A stretch of DNA of 64,000 nucleotides from Sphingobium fluviale (GCF_004122115.1 NZ_SBKP01000002.1:148501-212500); one strand, 5' to 3'; shown: positions 35,728 through 44,754, counted from the first letter of the stretch. Made by a program: numbers and translations. The notes: a model not told the origin generated them from the sequence alone.

Positions 35728-37011
35728 ATGGATCGCATTATCATTCGCGGCGGAAACCGCCTTTCCGGCCGCCTCCCCATCTCTGGCGCGAAAAATTCCG
35801 CCCTTGCCCTGCTGCCGTGCGCGCTGCTGACCGACGAGCCGGTGACGCTGCGCAACTTGCCGCGGCTTGCGGATGTGGACAGCTTCGGTCATCTGCTGAA
35901 CCAGCTTGGTGCGAGCACGATGATAGAGGGTGCGCGGCCGGAGGATTTCGGCCGGGTGATGACGATGCGCGCCGGGCGGATCACCTCGACAGAGGCGCCC
36001 TATGACATCGTGCGCAAGATGCGCGCGTCGATCCTTGTGCTGGGGCCGCTGCTGGCGCGCGCAGGCGAGGCCACCGTCTCGCTTCCAGGCGGATGTGCGA
36101 TCGGCAACCGGCCGATCGACCTTCATCTGAAGGCGCTGGAGGCCTTTGGCGCGCATATCGAGCTGGCGGCGGGCTATGTGAAGGCATCCGCGCCCGATGG
36201 CGGCCTGCCCGGCGGCAAATATGTGTTCCCGGTCGTCTCTGTCGGTGCGACGGAAAACGCGTTGATGGCCGCGAGCACGGCGAGCGGGGTCTGCATCCTT
36301 GAAAACGCCGCGCGCGAGCCGGAAATCACGGACCTGTGCCGCATGCTGGTCGCCATGGGTGCGGAGATAGAGGGCATCGGCACGGACCGGCTGGTCATCC
36401 ACGGCAAGCCCCGCCTGCACGGCGCGACCTATGCCGTGATGCCGGACCGGATCGAGGCGGGCAGCTATGCCTGCGCGGCGGCGATCACCGGGGGCGATGT
36501 AGAGCTGGTTGGCGCGCATGCGGATGATATGCAGGCAGTGCTGACCGCGCTGCGCGATTGCGGCGTGCATGTGGAGGCGGAGCGCAACTCGATCCGCGTG
36601 GCTGCGGAAGGGCGGCTGTTGCCGCTCACCCTCTCGACCGCGCCGTTCCCCGCCTTCCCGACCGACATGCAGGCGCAGTTCATGGCGATGCTGACACTGG
36701 CGGACGGCGCGAGCGTGCTGACCGAAACGATCTTCGAGAACCGCTATATGCACGTGCCGGAGCTGGCGCGCATGGGGGCGGACATTTCCGTCAATGGCCG
36801 CACTGCAGTCGTGCGTGGCGTGGAAAAGCTGACCGGCGCGCCGGTGATGGCGACCGATCTGCGCGCCTCGATGAGCCTCATCCTCGCAGGGCTGGCGGCG
36901 GAGGGCGAAACGCAGGTCAACCGCGTCTATCACCTTGATCGCGGCTATGAGCGGCTGGAGGAGAAACTCCAGGCCGTCGGCGCGGATATAGAACGCGCCA
37001 GCGACGGCTGA
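35728..37011 (+). CDS. murA: UDP-N-acetylglucosamine 1-carboxyvinyltransferase
   Basis: The 427-residue enzyme transfers enolpyruvate to UDP-GlcNAc, the first step of peptidoglycan synthesis. [20 protein letters not shown], then [14 protein letters not shown] mark the N-terminus. The active-site Cys, target of fosfomycin, is in [32 protein letters not shown] and [17 protein letters not shown] are further signatures. The start at 35728 gives the conserved N-terminus; an earlier frame start lies inside the HNH gene. It converges with a small minus-strand gene 16 bases on. Confidence 0.96.
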   Translation: MDRIIIRGGNRLSGRLPISGAKNSALALLPCALLTDEPVTLRNLPRLADVDSFGHLLNQLGASTMIEGARPEDFGRVMTMRAGRITSTEAPYDIVRKMRASILVLGPLLARAGEATVSLPGGCAIGNRPIDLHLKALEAFGAHIELAAGYVKASAPDGGLPGGKYVFPVVSVGATENALMAASTASGVCILENAAREPEITDLCRMLVAMGAEIEGIGTDRLVIHGKPRLHGATYAVMPDRIEAGSYACAAAITGGDVELVGAHADDMQAVLTALRDCGVHVEAERNSIRVAAEGRLLPLTLSTAPFPAFPTDMQAQFMAMLTLADGASVLTETIFENRYMHVPELARMGADISVNGRTAVVRGVEKLTGAPVMATDLRASMSLILAGLAAEGETQVNRVYHLDRGYERLEEKLQAVGADIERASDG

Positions 37012-37027
37012 ACAGTCTTACGCGGGG

Positions 37028-37219
37028 TCAATCCTCGTCCAGCTGATCCGCTGTCAGCCTGTCGCTCTTGGTTTTTTCGATGCGTTCGGCGCGGTCGGCC
37101 ATCTGCTCCCATGCGGTGGCGGAGCGCATGCACCGCTCGCGCACATTATCGAGCGGGGTTGATAGCGCGTCGTTACGCGCCTGATTGGCCTGTGTTCTGC
37201 AAAATGCGGCATATTTCAT
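37028..37219 (-). CDS. Small conserved-looking protein of unknown function
   Basis: A 63-residue, highly charged, soluble protein, MKYAAFCRTQANQARNDALS then TPLDNVRERCMRSATAWEQM and a basic tail. Its pattern, an N-terminal CRxQA followed by TxLxNVRxRCxRxAxAWExMA, looks like small alphaproteobacterial proteins of unknown function. GGAAAGG precedes the ATG at 37219. The longer frame beginning at 37276 has no such site. It is immediately downstream of the cold-shock gene on the same strand (65 bases). Confidence 0.7.
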   Translation of the reverse strand: MKYAAFCRTQANQARNDALSTPLDNVRERCMRSATAWEQMADRAERIEKTKSDRLTADQLDED

Positions 37220-37284
37220 ACCGGGGCCTTTCCGGCAGGTGGGGGTGAGGGCGCCACCCCATTGGATAGCGCCCATCCCAGAAA

Positions 37285-37491
37285 TCAGGCTGTCTGGATA
37301 TTGACGGCAGATTGCTTGCCGCGCTTGTCCAGCTCCAGCTCATAGGTGATGCGCTGATCCTTATCGAGCGTGCGAAGCCCGGCGCGCTCTACGGCGGAGA
37401 TGTGGACAAAAGCGTCGTTTCCGCCATCTTCGGGCGCAATGAAGCCATAGCCCTTGTCGGTATTGAAAAATTTAACGGTGCCAGTAGGCAT
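37285..37491 (-). CDS. CspA-family cold shock protein
   Basis: A 68-residue single OB-fold protein with the RNA-binding motifs GTVKFFNTDKGYGFIAP (RNP1) and DAFVHISAVE (RNP2). CspA-type proteins bind single-stranded nucleic acids and unwind mRNA hairpins. AAGGA stands just before the ATG at 37491; the longer frame to 37629 would add an arginine-rich non-family extension. The 115-base leader upstream could hold a promoter and a thermoregulated 5' region, but no distinct element is recognised. Confidence 0.95.
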   Translation of the reverse strand: MPTGTVKFFNTDKGYGFIAPEDGGNDAFVHISAVERAGLRTLDKDQRITYELELDKRGKQSAVNIQTA

Positions 37492-37606
37492 GGGTAGTTC
37501 CTTAGTATGTACCGCCGCCAGATGGCGAGCGGTGTAGGCCGGGCCGGGAAACGAGTATGACCGAAACGCCGCCCGACCCGGCCAGCGCATCCGAAAGCGG
37601 AGGGCG

Positions 37607-37900
37607 TTACCGATAGGGTAGCGGCGCACGTCTCATATACAGGCCGGATCGTGTGACCGGCCCCAGAATAAGGTTCTTCTTCATGCGGATGCGCAGGCTG
37701 GCCGCGCCATCGCTGTTGTTCAGCACCACGCGCGTGCCGCCGGATTGCAGCGGCTCTATCACCGAAATGCCAATTGCATGCTTGTCGCAGCAATCGATCA
37801 CAACCTGCATATTGGCATCAATATGAACGGCCCGGCTCAAAGGATGGAAGCCATGCTGGTTGGCAGGGCCAAAGGACGCGCCTCTTGCGTCATGATACAA
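37607..37900 (-). CDS. Small hypothetical protein, start uncertain
   Basis: A reading frame of 97 codons from a TTG at 37900, with its first ATG at 37810. The C-terminal half (GTRVVLNNSDGAASLRIRMK, then LILGPVTRSGLYMRRAP) looks like real coding sequence, but I cannot place it in a family. Neither start has a good ribosome-binding site. The only well-placed one (GGGAG, 37915-37919) serves an ATG at 37908 in another frame that stops after 23 codons. A frameshift near 37840 or a leader peptide are both possible. Confidence 0.45.
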   Translation of the reverse strand: MYHDARGASFGPANQHGFHPLSRAVHIDANMQVVIDCCDKHAIGISVIEPLQSGGTRVVLNNSDGAASLRIRMKKNLILGPVTRSGLYMRRAPLPYR

Positions 37901-37908
37901 ACAACCAT
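37837..37908 (-). other. 23-codon leader-type ORF overlapping a small hypothetical gene
   Basis: ATG at 37908 with GGGAG about six bases upstream opens MVVCIMTQEARPLALPTSMA and three more residues, then TGA. It overlaps the start of the 37607-37900 frame in a different phase. It is either a leader peptide that couples to the next gene, or the true N-terminus split off by a frameshift. Confidence 0.3.
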
Positions 37909-38031
37909 CTTACACTCCCATCGGCAAGCGGGAGCGCATTGGTCTCTCAGTTACGGCGAATGCTTGCGGGCCATTTTCGCGGCAATATTCCCTTTATAGC
38001 AGAGATTGCACACGCTGTCGCGGCTTATATT

Positions 38032-38187
38032 TCAGGGCGTATCCGGGGCGGCAGGCGGCAGCTCGGCAGACGCGCCGGGATCGGTCGCCTGCTGGTTCAA
38101 TTCACGATCCTGCGTCTTCCTGCGGCGCAGATTGGCGCGCAACTGCTCTGCCAGCCTCTTTTTACGATTTGTTTCCGTTTCCGCCAT
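38032..38187 (-). CDS. Small conserved alphaproteobacterial protein
   Basis: A 51-residue protein, MAETETNRKKRLAEQLRANL followed by RRRKTQDREL and a disordered, proline-rich end. The NRKKRLAEQLRANLRRRK core recurs, as I recall, in small hypothetical proteins of sphingomonads. A longer frame exists to 38256 but has a non-conserved start. It points away from the tRNA-Thr gene. Confidence 0.65.
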   Translation of the reverse strand: MAETETNRKKRLAEQLRANLRRRKTQDRELNQQATDPGASAELPPAAPDTP

Positions 38188-38229
38188 AGTGCGGCTTAAC
38201 CAAAAAGAGCGGCGCGGCTCAAGCCTTGC

Positions 38230-38258
38230 TTGACTTTTTGTGTGGAGCAAGGCCATAG
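38230..38258 (+). promoter_or_regulatory. Possible promoter of tRNA-Thr
   Basis: TTGACT (38230-38235) matches the -35 consensus at five of six positions and CCATAG follows after 17 bases (38253-38258). It is 47 bases before the tRNA. The -10 match is poor. Confidence 0.35.
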
Positions 38259-38305
38259 GCCCGGCTCCGGCGGGTTTGTCTTCATCCCCTGCCTACAGGA
38301 CGGAT

Positions 38306-38380
<75 letters not shown>

Positions 38381-38487
38381 TCATTTATCCTTCCTGAGCG
38401 TGGCGACCCATGCGATGTGGGCGAGAGATCAGGCCTGTGCTGCTGTTCATGCGGACCGAAGCAACATCGCCCCTTGTGCATCCATGC

Positions 38488-38934
38488 TCACCCCCGCCCC
38501 CGATACCCTGCCACGCCCTGATCCGGCACCCACATGTCTGCCGGGGCCACGCCGCTTTGCCAGAATACATCGATGGGGATGCCGCCGCGCGGATACCAGT
38601 AGCCGCCGATGCGCAGCCATATGGGCTTCATCTCATCGAACAGGCGCTGGCCGATGCCGACGGTGCAATCCTCGTGAAACGCGGCGTGATTGCGAAAGCT
38701 CCCCAGAAACAGCTTCAGCGATTTTGACTCCACAATCGTCTCGGCCGGCACATAATCGATCACCAGATGCGCGAAATCGGGCTGGCCGGTGACGGGGCAG
38801 AGCGAGGTAAACTCCGGCGCGGCAAAGCGCACCATATAGCGCGCGCCCGTGCGCGGGTTGGGCACATAATCGAGCACCGCCTCTTGCGGAGAGGCGGGCA
38901 GCGGGCTGGTCTGGCCAAGATGGATCGGGTTCAT
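38488..38934 (-). CDS. queF: NADPH-dependent 7-cyano-7-deazaguanine reductase
   Basis: The 148-residue enzyme reduces preQ0 to preQ1 in queuosine synthesis. It is the short, single-domain type. The nucleophile Cys is in [15 protein letters not shown], with the QueF motif [20 protein letters not shown] and [11 protein letters not shown]. The start at 38934 (MNPIHLGQ) is the first family-like residue run; the open frame continues to 38994. GluQ, which acts later on queuosine tRNA, is encoded 3.5 kb away. Confidence 0.94.
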   Translation of the reverse strand: MNPIHLGQTSPLPASPQEAVLDYVPNPRTGARYMVRFAAPEFTSLCPVTGQPDFAHLVIDYVPAETIVESKSLKLFLGSFRNHAAFHEDCTVGIGQRLFDEMKPIWLRIGGYWYPRGGIPIDVFWQSGVAPADMWVPDQGVAGYRGRG

Positions 38935-39040
38935 GCCCCGCGCTATAGACGATGGCCGCCAACAGCGCAAAGGGGCTGGAAAGAGGCTGGCCACTCCCCT
39001 ATCGCTGTAAACGGACTCACGCGGACTTCAGGGGCGATAC

Positions 39041-39883
39041 ATGGACATTTTGGTAAGCACGGACTGGCTGGCGGAAAATATGGGTGCGAGCGACCTGCGC
39101 ATTGTCGACGCGAGCTATTTCCTGCCCGAAATGGGCCGGGATGCGGCCGCCGAATATGAGGCGGAGCATATCCCCGGCGCGGTGTTCCTGAACCTTGCCG
39201 AGCTGGTGGACACCACCAACCCGCTCGCCAACACGGTCCCCCCGGCGGAAAAGTTTGCCAGCCGGATGCAGGCGCTGGGCCTGGGCGATGGCAGCCGCAT
39301 CGTGCTGTATGACAACAGCCCACTTCGCACCGCGGCGCGCGCCTGGTGGCTGTTCGAGATCATGGGCGCCCCCAACATCGCGATTCTCGACGGCGGGCTT
39401 GGCAAATGGCTCAGCGAAAAGCGCGAAACCGAGAGCGGCAAGCAGCAACTGCGCCACCGCCACTTCACCGTCTGGCGCGACGACAAGGCGATAACGACCA
39501 AGGCGCAGGTGCTGGAGAACATCAGCACGAAGGCCGCGCAGACAGTCGACGCGCGCACCATGAGCCGTTTCACCGCCGAAGAGCCCGAGGTGCGCCCCGG
39601 CATGGCATCCGGCCATATCCCCGGCTCGGTCTGCCTGCCCTATTCGCGCCTATTCAATGCGGACGGCACATGGAAGCGCGGGCATGAGCTGAAAGGCCTG
39701 TTCATCGAGGCGGGGGTCAATCTCGACAAGCCGCTCATCACGACCTGCGGCAGCGGCGTGACTGCGGCATGCGTGCTGTTCGGCGCGCGCCTGCTCGGCA
39801 AGAAGGACGTGACTCTCTATGACGGCAGCTGGAGCGACTGGGGCTCCGACCCCGCCACCCCCAAGGCCACTGGCCCGGCATGA
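39041..39883 (+). CDS. sseA: 3-mercaptopyruvate sulfurtransferase (rhodanese family)
   Basis: The 280-residue protein has two rhodanese domains: an inactive N-terminal one (LRIVDASYFLPEMGRDAAAE, HIPGAVFLNLAEL, YDNSPLRTAARAWWLFEIMG) and an active C-terminal one with the catalytic loop TTCGSGVTAACVLFG. The CGSGVTA loop is that of mercaptopyruvate sulfurtransferases. It moves sulfur from mercaptopyruvate to thiols or cyanide. The metC start overlaps its stop (ATGA). Confidence 0.93.
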   Translation: MDILVSTDWLAENMGASDLRIVDASYFLPEMGRDAAAEYEAEHIPGAVFLNLAELVDTTNPLANTVPPAEKFASRMQALGLGDGSRIVLYDNSPLRTAARAWWLFEIMGAPNIAILDGGLGKWLSEKRETESGKQQLRHRHFTVWRDDKAITTKAQVLENISTKAAQTVDARTMSRFTAEEPEVRPGMASGHIPGSVCLPYSRLFNADGTWKRGHELKGLFIEAGVNLDKPLITTCGSGVTAACVLFGARLLGKKDVTLYDGSWSDWGSDPATPKATGPA

Positions 39884-41085
39884 GCAAGCCGGGCGACGAC
39901 GGGGAAGCGGTCAGCCCTTCCACGCAAGTGACACAGGCCGGGCGCAGGGCGGAGTGGACCGGCATTCCCGGCCAGCCCGGCGGCGTCGTAAACCCGCCGG
40001 TATGGCGCGCGTCCACCATCCTTTATGATGATGTCGCCCATCTGCGCGCCGCGCGCGGCAACAGCCACGAGCGCTGGTATTATGGCCGGCGCGGCACCCC
40101 TACACACTGGGCGCTCGCCGACGCGCTGACCGAGATGGAACCGGGCGCGGCGGGCACGATGCTGTTCCCCTCGGGCGTCGCGGCGATCAGCTGCGCGCTG
40201 ATGGCTGTGCTGAAGCCCGGCGACCAGTTGTTGATGGTCGATAGTGTCTATGACCCCAGCCGCGCCTGTTGCGACAAGGTGCTCAAACCTATGGGCATCG
40301 AGACGGTCTATTACGACCCGATGATCGGTGGTGCGATTGCGGATCTGATGACCGAGCGCACGCGCGCTATATTCATGGAAAGCCCCGGCAGTTTGACTTT
40401 CGAAGTGCAGGATGTGCCCGCCATTGTCGCGGCGGCGAAGGCGCGCGATGTCGTGACCCTGATCGATAATACATGGGCGACGCCGCTGCTGTTCCCGGCG
40501 CACAGCCACGGGGTGGACATCTCCATCCTTGCCTGCACCAAATATATCACCGGGCACAGCGATGTGATGCTCGGCTCCGTCACCGCAAGCGCCGCACTGT
40601 TCCCGCGCATAGAGCAGACAGCGCGCCTGTTCGGACAGATATGCGGGGCTGATGACGCGTGGCTGGCGCTGAGGGGGCTGCGCACCCTTGCCGTGCGGCT
40701 AAAGCAGCATCAGGAGAGCGCGCTCAGCGTGGCGCGCTGGCTGGCCGCGCGGCCGGAGGTAGGCGCCGTGTTGCACCCCGCCTTGCCCTCCTGCCCCGGC
40801 CATGCCCAATGGGCGCGCGATTTTGCCGGGTCATCGGGGCTGTTCAGCTTCACCCTCAAAGGTGCCGACGATGCAGCGCGGGCGCGCTTCATCGATGCGC
40901 TTCGCCATTTCGGCATCGGCTATAGCTGGGGCGGGTTTGAAAGCCTTGCGCTGCCGGTCGATCCACAGCTATGCCGCAGCGCGACAATATGGCCCGCTAC
41001 CGATCCGCTTATCCGGTTGCATATTGGCCTTGAAGACTCTCAGGATCTGATCGCCGATTTGGAGCAGGCCTTTCTTCGCCTGTAA
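39880..41085 (+). CDS. metC: Cystathionine beta-lyase
   Basis: The 401-residue PLP enzyme of the Cys/Met metabolism family cleaves cystathionine to homocysteine, pyruvate and ammonia. Features are NPPVWRASTILYDD near the N-terminus, YGRRGTPTHWALADALTEME, the SGVAAISCALMAVLKPGD PLP-phosphate loop, and the PLP Lys in SILACTKYITGHSDVMLG. It overlaps sseA by four bases, so cysteine sulfur handling is coupled in this pair. C-S lyase relatives share these motifs, so the exact substrate is by best match. Confidence 0.92.
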   Translation: MSKPGDDGEAVSPSTQVTQAGRRAEWTGIPGQPGGVVNPPVWRASTILYDDVAHLRAARGNSHERWYYGRRGTPTHWALADALTEMEPGAAGTMLFPSGVAAISCALMAVLKPGDQLLMVDSVYDPSRACCDKVLKPMGIETVYYDPMIGGAIADLMTERTRAIFMESPGSLTFEVQDVPAIVAAAKARDVVTLIDNTWATPLLFPAHSHGVDISILACTKYITGHSDVMLGSVTASAALFPRIEQTARLFGQICGADDAWLALRGLRTLAVRLKQHQESALSVARWLAARPEVGAVLHPALPSCPGHAQWARDFAGSSGLFSFTLKGADDAARARFIDALRHFGIGYSWGGFESLALPVDPQLCRSATIWPATDPLIRLHIGLEDSQDLIADLEQAFLRL

Positions 41086-41095
41086 CCCGCTCTCG

Positions 41096-41120
41096 CAACA
41101 TGTTGTAAAATAATATTTTA
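41096..41120. repeat. Two adjacent palindromes upstream of the TorF-like gene
   Basis: CAACATGTTG (41096-41105) is followed directly by TAAAATA-A-TATTTTA (41106-41120) in the AT-rich start of the 288-base gap between metC and the porin gene. They may be regulator sites or a weak metC terminator. The rest of the gap (41121-41336) shows no gene; a poor promoter-like pair TTGCCG and ATAGAT lies at 41122-41150. Confidence 0.45.
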
Positions 41121-41336
41121 TTTGCCGTTTACCCTTTATTAACCATAGATGCGCCATTCCAGCTTCACCGGACCAAGCGTTGCAGAAAGGCAACATCTGT
41201 GTGTCTAATTGGGTTTGCGAGCACGATTTCGTCTTGTGCAGCGCGAAGGTTCCGGCCATCAAAAGCGTGTTCGCGGTGACTGGCCCAGCTCTTGATCAGG
41301 GCATCCACAGAGGCAGCGGCCCGAACGCAGGTGGGA

Positions 41337-41350
41337 CGATCAATTGATCG
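41337..41350. promoter_or_regulatory. 14-bp palindrome just upstream of the TorF ribosome-binding site
   Basis: CGATCAATTGATCG is a perfect palindrome ending a few bases before the GAAGGG ribosome-binding site. It could bind a regulator in DNA or form a hairpin in the mRNA. Confidence 0.4.
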
Positions 41351-41373
41351 ACTCTACGAAGGGAAAAATAACT

Positions 41374-42138
41374 ATGCGTAACATCATTCTTGGCATGTCG
41401 GCGCTCGCGCTGGCAGCTGTTTCTGCGCCTGCTTTCGCTGAAGAAGCGACTCCGGCCGTAACGATCTCTGGCGGTGCGACCCTCGTGTCCGACTACCGCT
41501 TCCGCGGCATTTCGCAGACCGACAAGAGCTTTGCGGTTCAGGGCAGCATGACCCTGACTCACTCGTCTGGCCTGTATGCAAGCGTGTGGGGCAGCTCGGT
41601 TGACGAGTATGTCGCCGCTGCTTCGGATCAGGAAATCGACTTTATCCTCGGCTACAAGAAGAGCTTTGGCGCGACCACTGTTGATGTCGGCGTGCTCTAT
41701 TATTTCTACCCGGGTTCGGGCGATGTGGTTCCGGGTTACAATTCTGACTTCTTCGAGCCTTATGTTGCTGTTTCGCAGGCATTTGGCCCCGTCACCGCGA
41801 AGGTTTCGGCTGCATATGCTCCGAAGCAGAAGGCTCTGGCCCTCGTAAACACCAAGGATGACAACCTCTACGGTGCGCTGGATATCTCCGGTTCGATCCC
41901 TGACACCGGCGTGTCGCTGAGCGCGCACCTCGGCCACAACTTCAGCGATGACAGCTTCCTGTCGGCTGGCAAGGACTACACTGACTGGTCGCTGAGCGCT
42001 TCCTATGCCTGGAAGAACCTGACCTTCGGCGTTTCCTATGTCGACACCAACTTTGCCAAGGGTGCCCTGGTTAGCCCCTTCAGCGGCAAGGACATCGCCA
42101 AGGCTGGTGTCGTTGCTTCGGTTGGCGTTTCCTTCTGA
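41374..42138 (+). CDS. TorF-family putative outer membrane porin
   Basis: The 254-residue protein has a clear signal peptide (MRNIILGMSALALAAVSAPA followed by FAEE) and a beta-barrel sequence with alternating hydrophobic residues. The family motif is near the N-terminus: GATLVSDYRFRGISQTDKSF, and it ends in a C-terminal phenylalanine (ASVGVSF), as in outer membrane barrels. This is the TIGR02001/TorF type found in many proteobacteria. The start at 41374 is favoured by GAAGGG upstream. Codons are more biased to GC-poor choices than in neighbours, as in a strongly expressed gene. A terminator follows. Confidence 0.9.
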   Translation: MRNIILGMSALALAAVSAPAFAEEATPAVTISGGATLVSDYRFRGISQTDKSFAVQGSMTLTHSSGLYASVWGSSVDEYVAAASDQEIDFILGYKKSFGATTVDVGVLYYFYPGSGDVVPGYNSDFFEPYVAVSQAFGPVTAKVSAAYAPKQKALALVNTKDDNLYGALDISGSIPDTGVSLSAHLGHNFSDDSFLSAGKDYTDWSLSASYAWKNLTFGVSYVDTNFAKGALVSPFSGKDIAKAGVVASVGVSF

Positions 42139-42167
42139 TCTCCTGATCGGAAGCACGATACAAGAAA

Positions 42168-42199
42168 GGGGTCGCGGTCTTCGGATCGCGGCCCTTTTT
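42168..42199 (+). terminator. Rho-independent terminator after the TorF gene
   Basis: A 12-bp stem (three G-T pairs) closes on a C(TTCG)G tetraloop and is followed by TTTTT. It also ends one base before the flippase stop codon on the other strand. Confidence 0.92.
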
Positions 42200-43711
42200 C
42201 TATGTGGTTGACCCGGCCTGCTTTCTGAACAGCGCCCTGTCCTCCGGGCCAAAGCCATAGCGCCAGATGACCACGCTATAGGCCGCCAATATCGCCGGCA
42301 CGCCCACCGCCAGTTCCACCCATTCCAGCGCGTGCGGCAAGGCGACGAAGCCGCTGCCGACGATCACCGCCACGGCGGACGCCATCACCAGCGCCGGGCG
42401 CCATGTCGCGATCGGCAGGCGCAATAATCGTTGCAACAGGCGGGACTTGACCACCGAGTTGAACCCCAGCGCCAGCGCCAAAGCCAGAGCGGGCGCGACC
42501 GCCATCGCAATTTCAGGGTATCCGCCCCTACGCATCACGATCAGCAGGATCAGCGTCAGCCCGATCTGGATCGCGATCATCCCCATAGACAGCGCGAGGT
42601 TGCGGTGCCGCGCCATATAGACCAGCGCGCTCTCGCTCACCACCGAGGGCGCCGCCGCCACCTCTGCCACCAGCAGGAAGCCCAGCGCCAGAGCCCCCAC
42701 GGCAAATTCCGGTCCGACCAGCCCCATCACCGCCTCGCCCGGTATGCCGAGCGCAAGCGATACGCCCGTCTGCGCGGCCAATATCCAGAACCCCACCTGG
42801 CTCACCTGCCGCGCAATCGCCGCATGATTATGCTCGGCTAGGTTGCGGGTGATGACCGGGCCGAGAATCGGCTCGAAGCTGGATTTGAGCTTTTGCGGCA
42901 GGGACGCGACCTGCTGCGCCACATAATAGATGCCCACCGTGGCGGGCGAGACGAACAGGCCGAGCAGCGCAAGGTCCAGCCTGCGCGAGCCCCACTCCAC
43001 CGCGTCGGCGGCGGCAAGCGGCAGGTTGATCTTGGTCATGCGCCACAACCGCCTTGGGTGCGGGCGCCAGCCCGGTTTCCAGCCGAAATGGCGCACCATC
43101 GCCCACAATGCCACGATCATCGCGGCGACCATCGCCAGCACATAAGAGATGATGAGGCCGTCACGCAGCGAGTAGTATGAGAGCACCCACGCCGCGATGC
43201 TGATCGTCCATGGCTCCACCAGCGCGCGGGCGCGCACCGTGGCGGCAATGTCAAACCGCCACGCACAGGCCGAGAGCGCCACGTCCGTGCTGGCAATCGC
43301 GATGATGATAAGCGGCAGCAGCCGGTCCAGCCCGTTCAACCCGCTATTGGGAAACATGATCTGGGGCACCAGCATCAACAGGCCTGCCGTGATCAGCGAG
43401 AAGAGCAGCGTCAGCACCAGCGCATCGGCCAGCACATGCGCCTCTGGCCGCTTGGTCTGCGCCAGTGCGCCCGCCAGTCCGCGCTTCAGGCCGACGGTCG
43501 CGATCTGCGCGGCGAACTCGACGATGATGACAGCATAGGCAAAGCGGCCCAGCACCTCCGGGCCATAGATTCGCCCCGCGATGAACAGAAACGGGATGCG
43601 CGCGGCAAGGCGCAGCAAAAATCCCGCAACATTGGTGCGCCCGCCTTTGGCCAGCGCGGCGATGTCGCCTTCCTCGCGCTGCGCCCCTGCGGGCGTCGGG
43701 TTCACCGCCAA
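42200..43711 (-). CDS. Wzx-like oligosaccharide flippase / polysaccharide exporter
   Basis: The protein has about 503 residues and 12-14 membrane helices (GFLLRLAARIPFLFIAGRIY, LLMLVPQIMF, LLPLIIIAIASTDVALSACA and others), a pattern of the MOP superfamily of lipid-linked sugar flippases. SLPQKLKSSFEPILGPVITR is typical of this subgroup. A TTG start at 43711 is preferred because AAGGAG lies seven bases before it; an ATG at 43756 is the alternative but would add an arginine-rich extension. It is probably involved in surface polysaccharide export; no polymerase or glycosyltransferase cluster is next to it. Confidence 0.85.
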   Translation of the reverse strand: MAVNPTPAGAQREEGDIAALAKGGRTNVAGFLLRLAARIPFLFIAGRIYGPEVLGRFAYAVIIVEFAAQIATVGLKRGLAGALAQTKRPEAHVLADALVLTLLFSLITAGLLMLVPQIMFPNSGLNGLDRLLPLIIIAIASTDVALSACAWRFDIAATVRARALVEPWTISIAAWVLSYYSLRDGLIISYVLAMVAAMIVALWAMVRHFGWKPGWRPHPRRLWRMTKINLPLAAADAVEWGSRRLDLALLGLFVSPATVGIYYVAQQVASLPQKLKSSFEPILGPVITRNLAEHNHAAIARQVSQVGFWILAAQTGVSLALGIPGEAVMGLVGPEFAVGALALGFLLVAEVAAAPSVVSESALVYMARHRNLALSMGMIAIQIGLTLILLIVMRRGGYPEIAMAVAPALALALALGFNSVVKSRLLQRLLRLPIATWRPALVMASAVAVIVGSGFVALPHALEWVELAVGVPAILAAYSVVIWRYGFGPEDRALFRKQAGSTT

Positions 43712-43772
43712 ACTGCTGCTCCTTGCCCCACGGAGGCGGCATAATAGGCGAAGCATCCGCCCAAGTATATCG

Positions 43773-44750
43773 TCATTCGCTGCGTAGCGGACGGGCGAGC
43801 AACGCGTCGATCATATGGCCGAGCGGCACCCGCCCCTCGATCAACGCGCATACACCCTCGACGATCGGCATCTCGACTCCTGCCTTGCGGGCGACATCGC
43901 GCAGTACCGGCGCGGTGTATGCGCCCTCCGCCACGGTGCGGCGCTCGGCCAGCAGCTCCGCAGCCGCCTGCCCCTCGCCCAACCCCTTGCCGAGCGAAAA
44001 GTTGCGCGAATTGGTGGAGGAACAGGTCAGCACGAGGTCGCCCAGCCCGGAAAGCCCGGCCAGCGTCTCCGCCTTCGCGCCGAGCGCCAGGCCAAAGCGC
44101 GTCATTTCCGCAAAGCCCCGGCTGATGAGCGCGGCGCGGGCATTGAGGCCAAGCCCCGCCCCCTCCGCCACGCCACAGGCAATGGCGAGCACGTTCTTGA
44201 CCGCGCCTCCCACCTCCGCGCCGATCACGTCGTCAGACAGATAGGGCCGGAAGGTCGGGCGAGCGATGCGCGCCGCCAGCCGCTCGGCCAGCGCAGCGTC
44301 GGCGCAGGCGAGCGTCACCGCCGTCGGCAATCCCGCCGCCACCTCATGCGCGAAAGTGGGGCCGGAGATGACAGCGAGCGGGGCGTGCGAGGCGACCTCC
44401 TCCGCCACCTGAGACATCAGTTTGCCGCTGCCCGCCTCGATCCCCTTGGCACAGAGGATCAGGGGCGCATCGGTGCGCGGCAGGCGGCCCAGCGTGGCGC
44501 GCAGATGCTGTGCGGGCGTGACGATGAGCAACGCGTCGCATGCCGCCATCCCGGCCAGATCAGTCGTCGCGCGGATGGCGGGCGAGAGCGGCACGCCGGG
44601 CAGATAGAGCGCGTTCACATGATCGCGGTTGACGCCGTCCGCCACCTCGGCCTCCAGCGCCCAGAGCAGCACCTCGCCGCCCTGCGCCATCACCTGCGCC
44701 AGTGCGGTGCCCCATGCGCCCGCGCCCACCACGCCGATCTTCATGCGCAT
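43773..44750 (-). CDS. gpsA: Glycerol-3-phosphate dehydrogenase [NAD(P)+]
   Basis: The 325-residue enzyme makes sn-glycerol 3-phosphate for phospholipids. It has the Rossmann loop KIGVVGAGAWGTALAQVMA, ILCAKGIEAGSGKLMSQV (catalytic Lys region), VISGPTFAHEVAAGLPTAV, AVKNVLAIACGVAEGAGLG and ETLAGLSGLGDLVLTCSS. The length is normal. Only four bases separate it from tsaD upstream, so both are in one operon. Confidence 0.95.
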   Translation of the reverse strand: MRMKIGVVGAGAWGTALAQVMAQGGEVLLWALEAEVADGVNRDHVNALYLPGVPLSPAIRATTDLAGMAACDALLIVTPAQHLRATLGRLPRTDAPLILCAKGIEAGSGKLMSQVAEEVASHAPLAVISGPTFAHEVAAGLPTAVTLACADAALAERLAARIARPTFRPYLSDDVIGAEVGGAVKNVLAIACGVAEGAGLGLNARAALISRGFAEMTRFGLALGAKAETLAGLSGLGDLVLTCSSTNSRNFSLGKGLGEGQAAAELLAERRTVAEGAYTAPVLRDVARKAGVEMPIVEGVCALIEGRVPLGHMIDALLARPLRSE

Positions 44751-44754
44751 CCCC

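Noticed and set aside
38935..39040. preQ1 riboswitch upstream of queF
   Set aside because: The gap is short and no preQ1-type hairpin with an A-rich tail was found.
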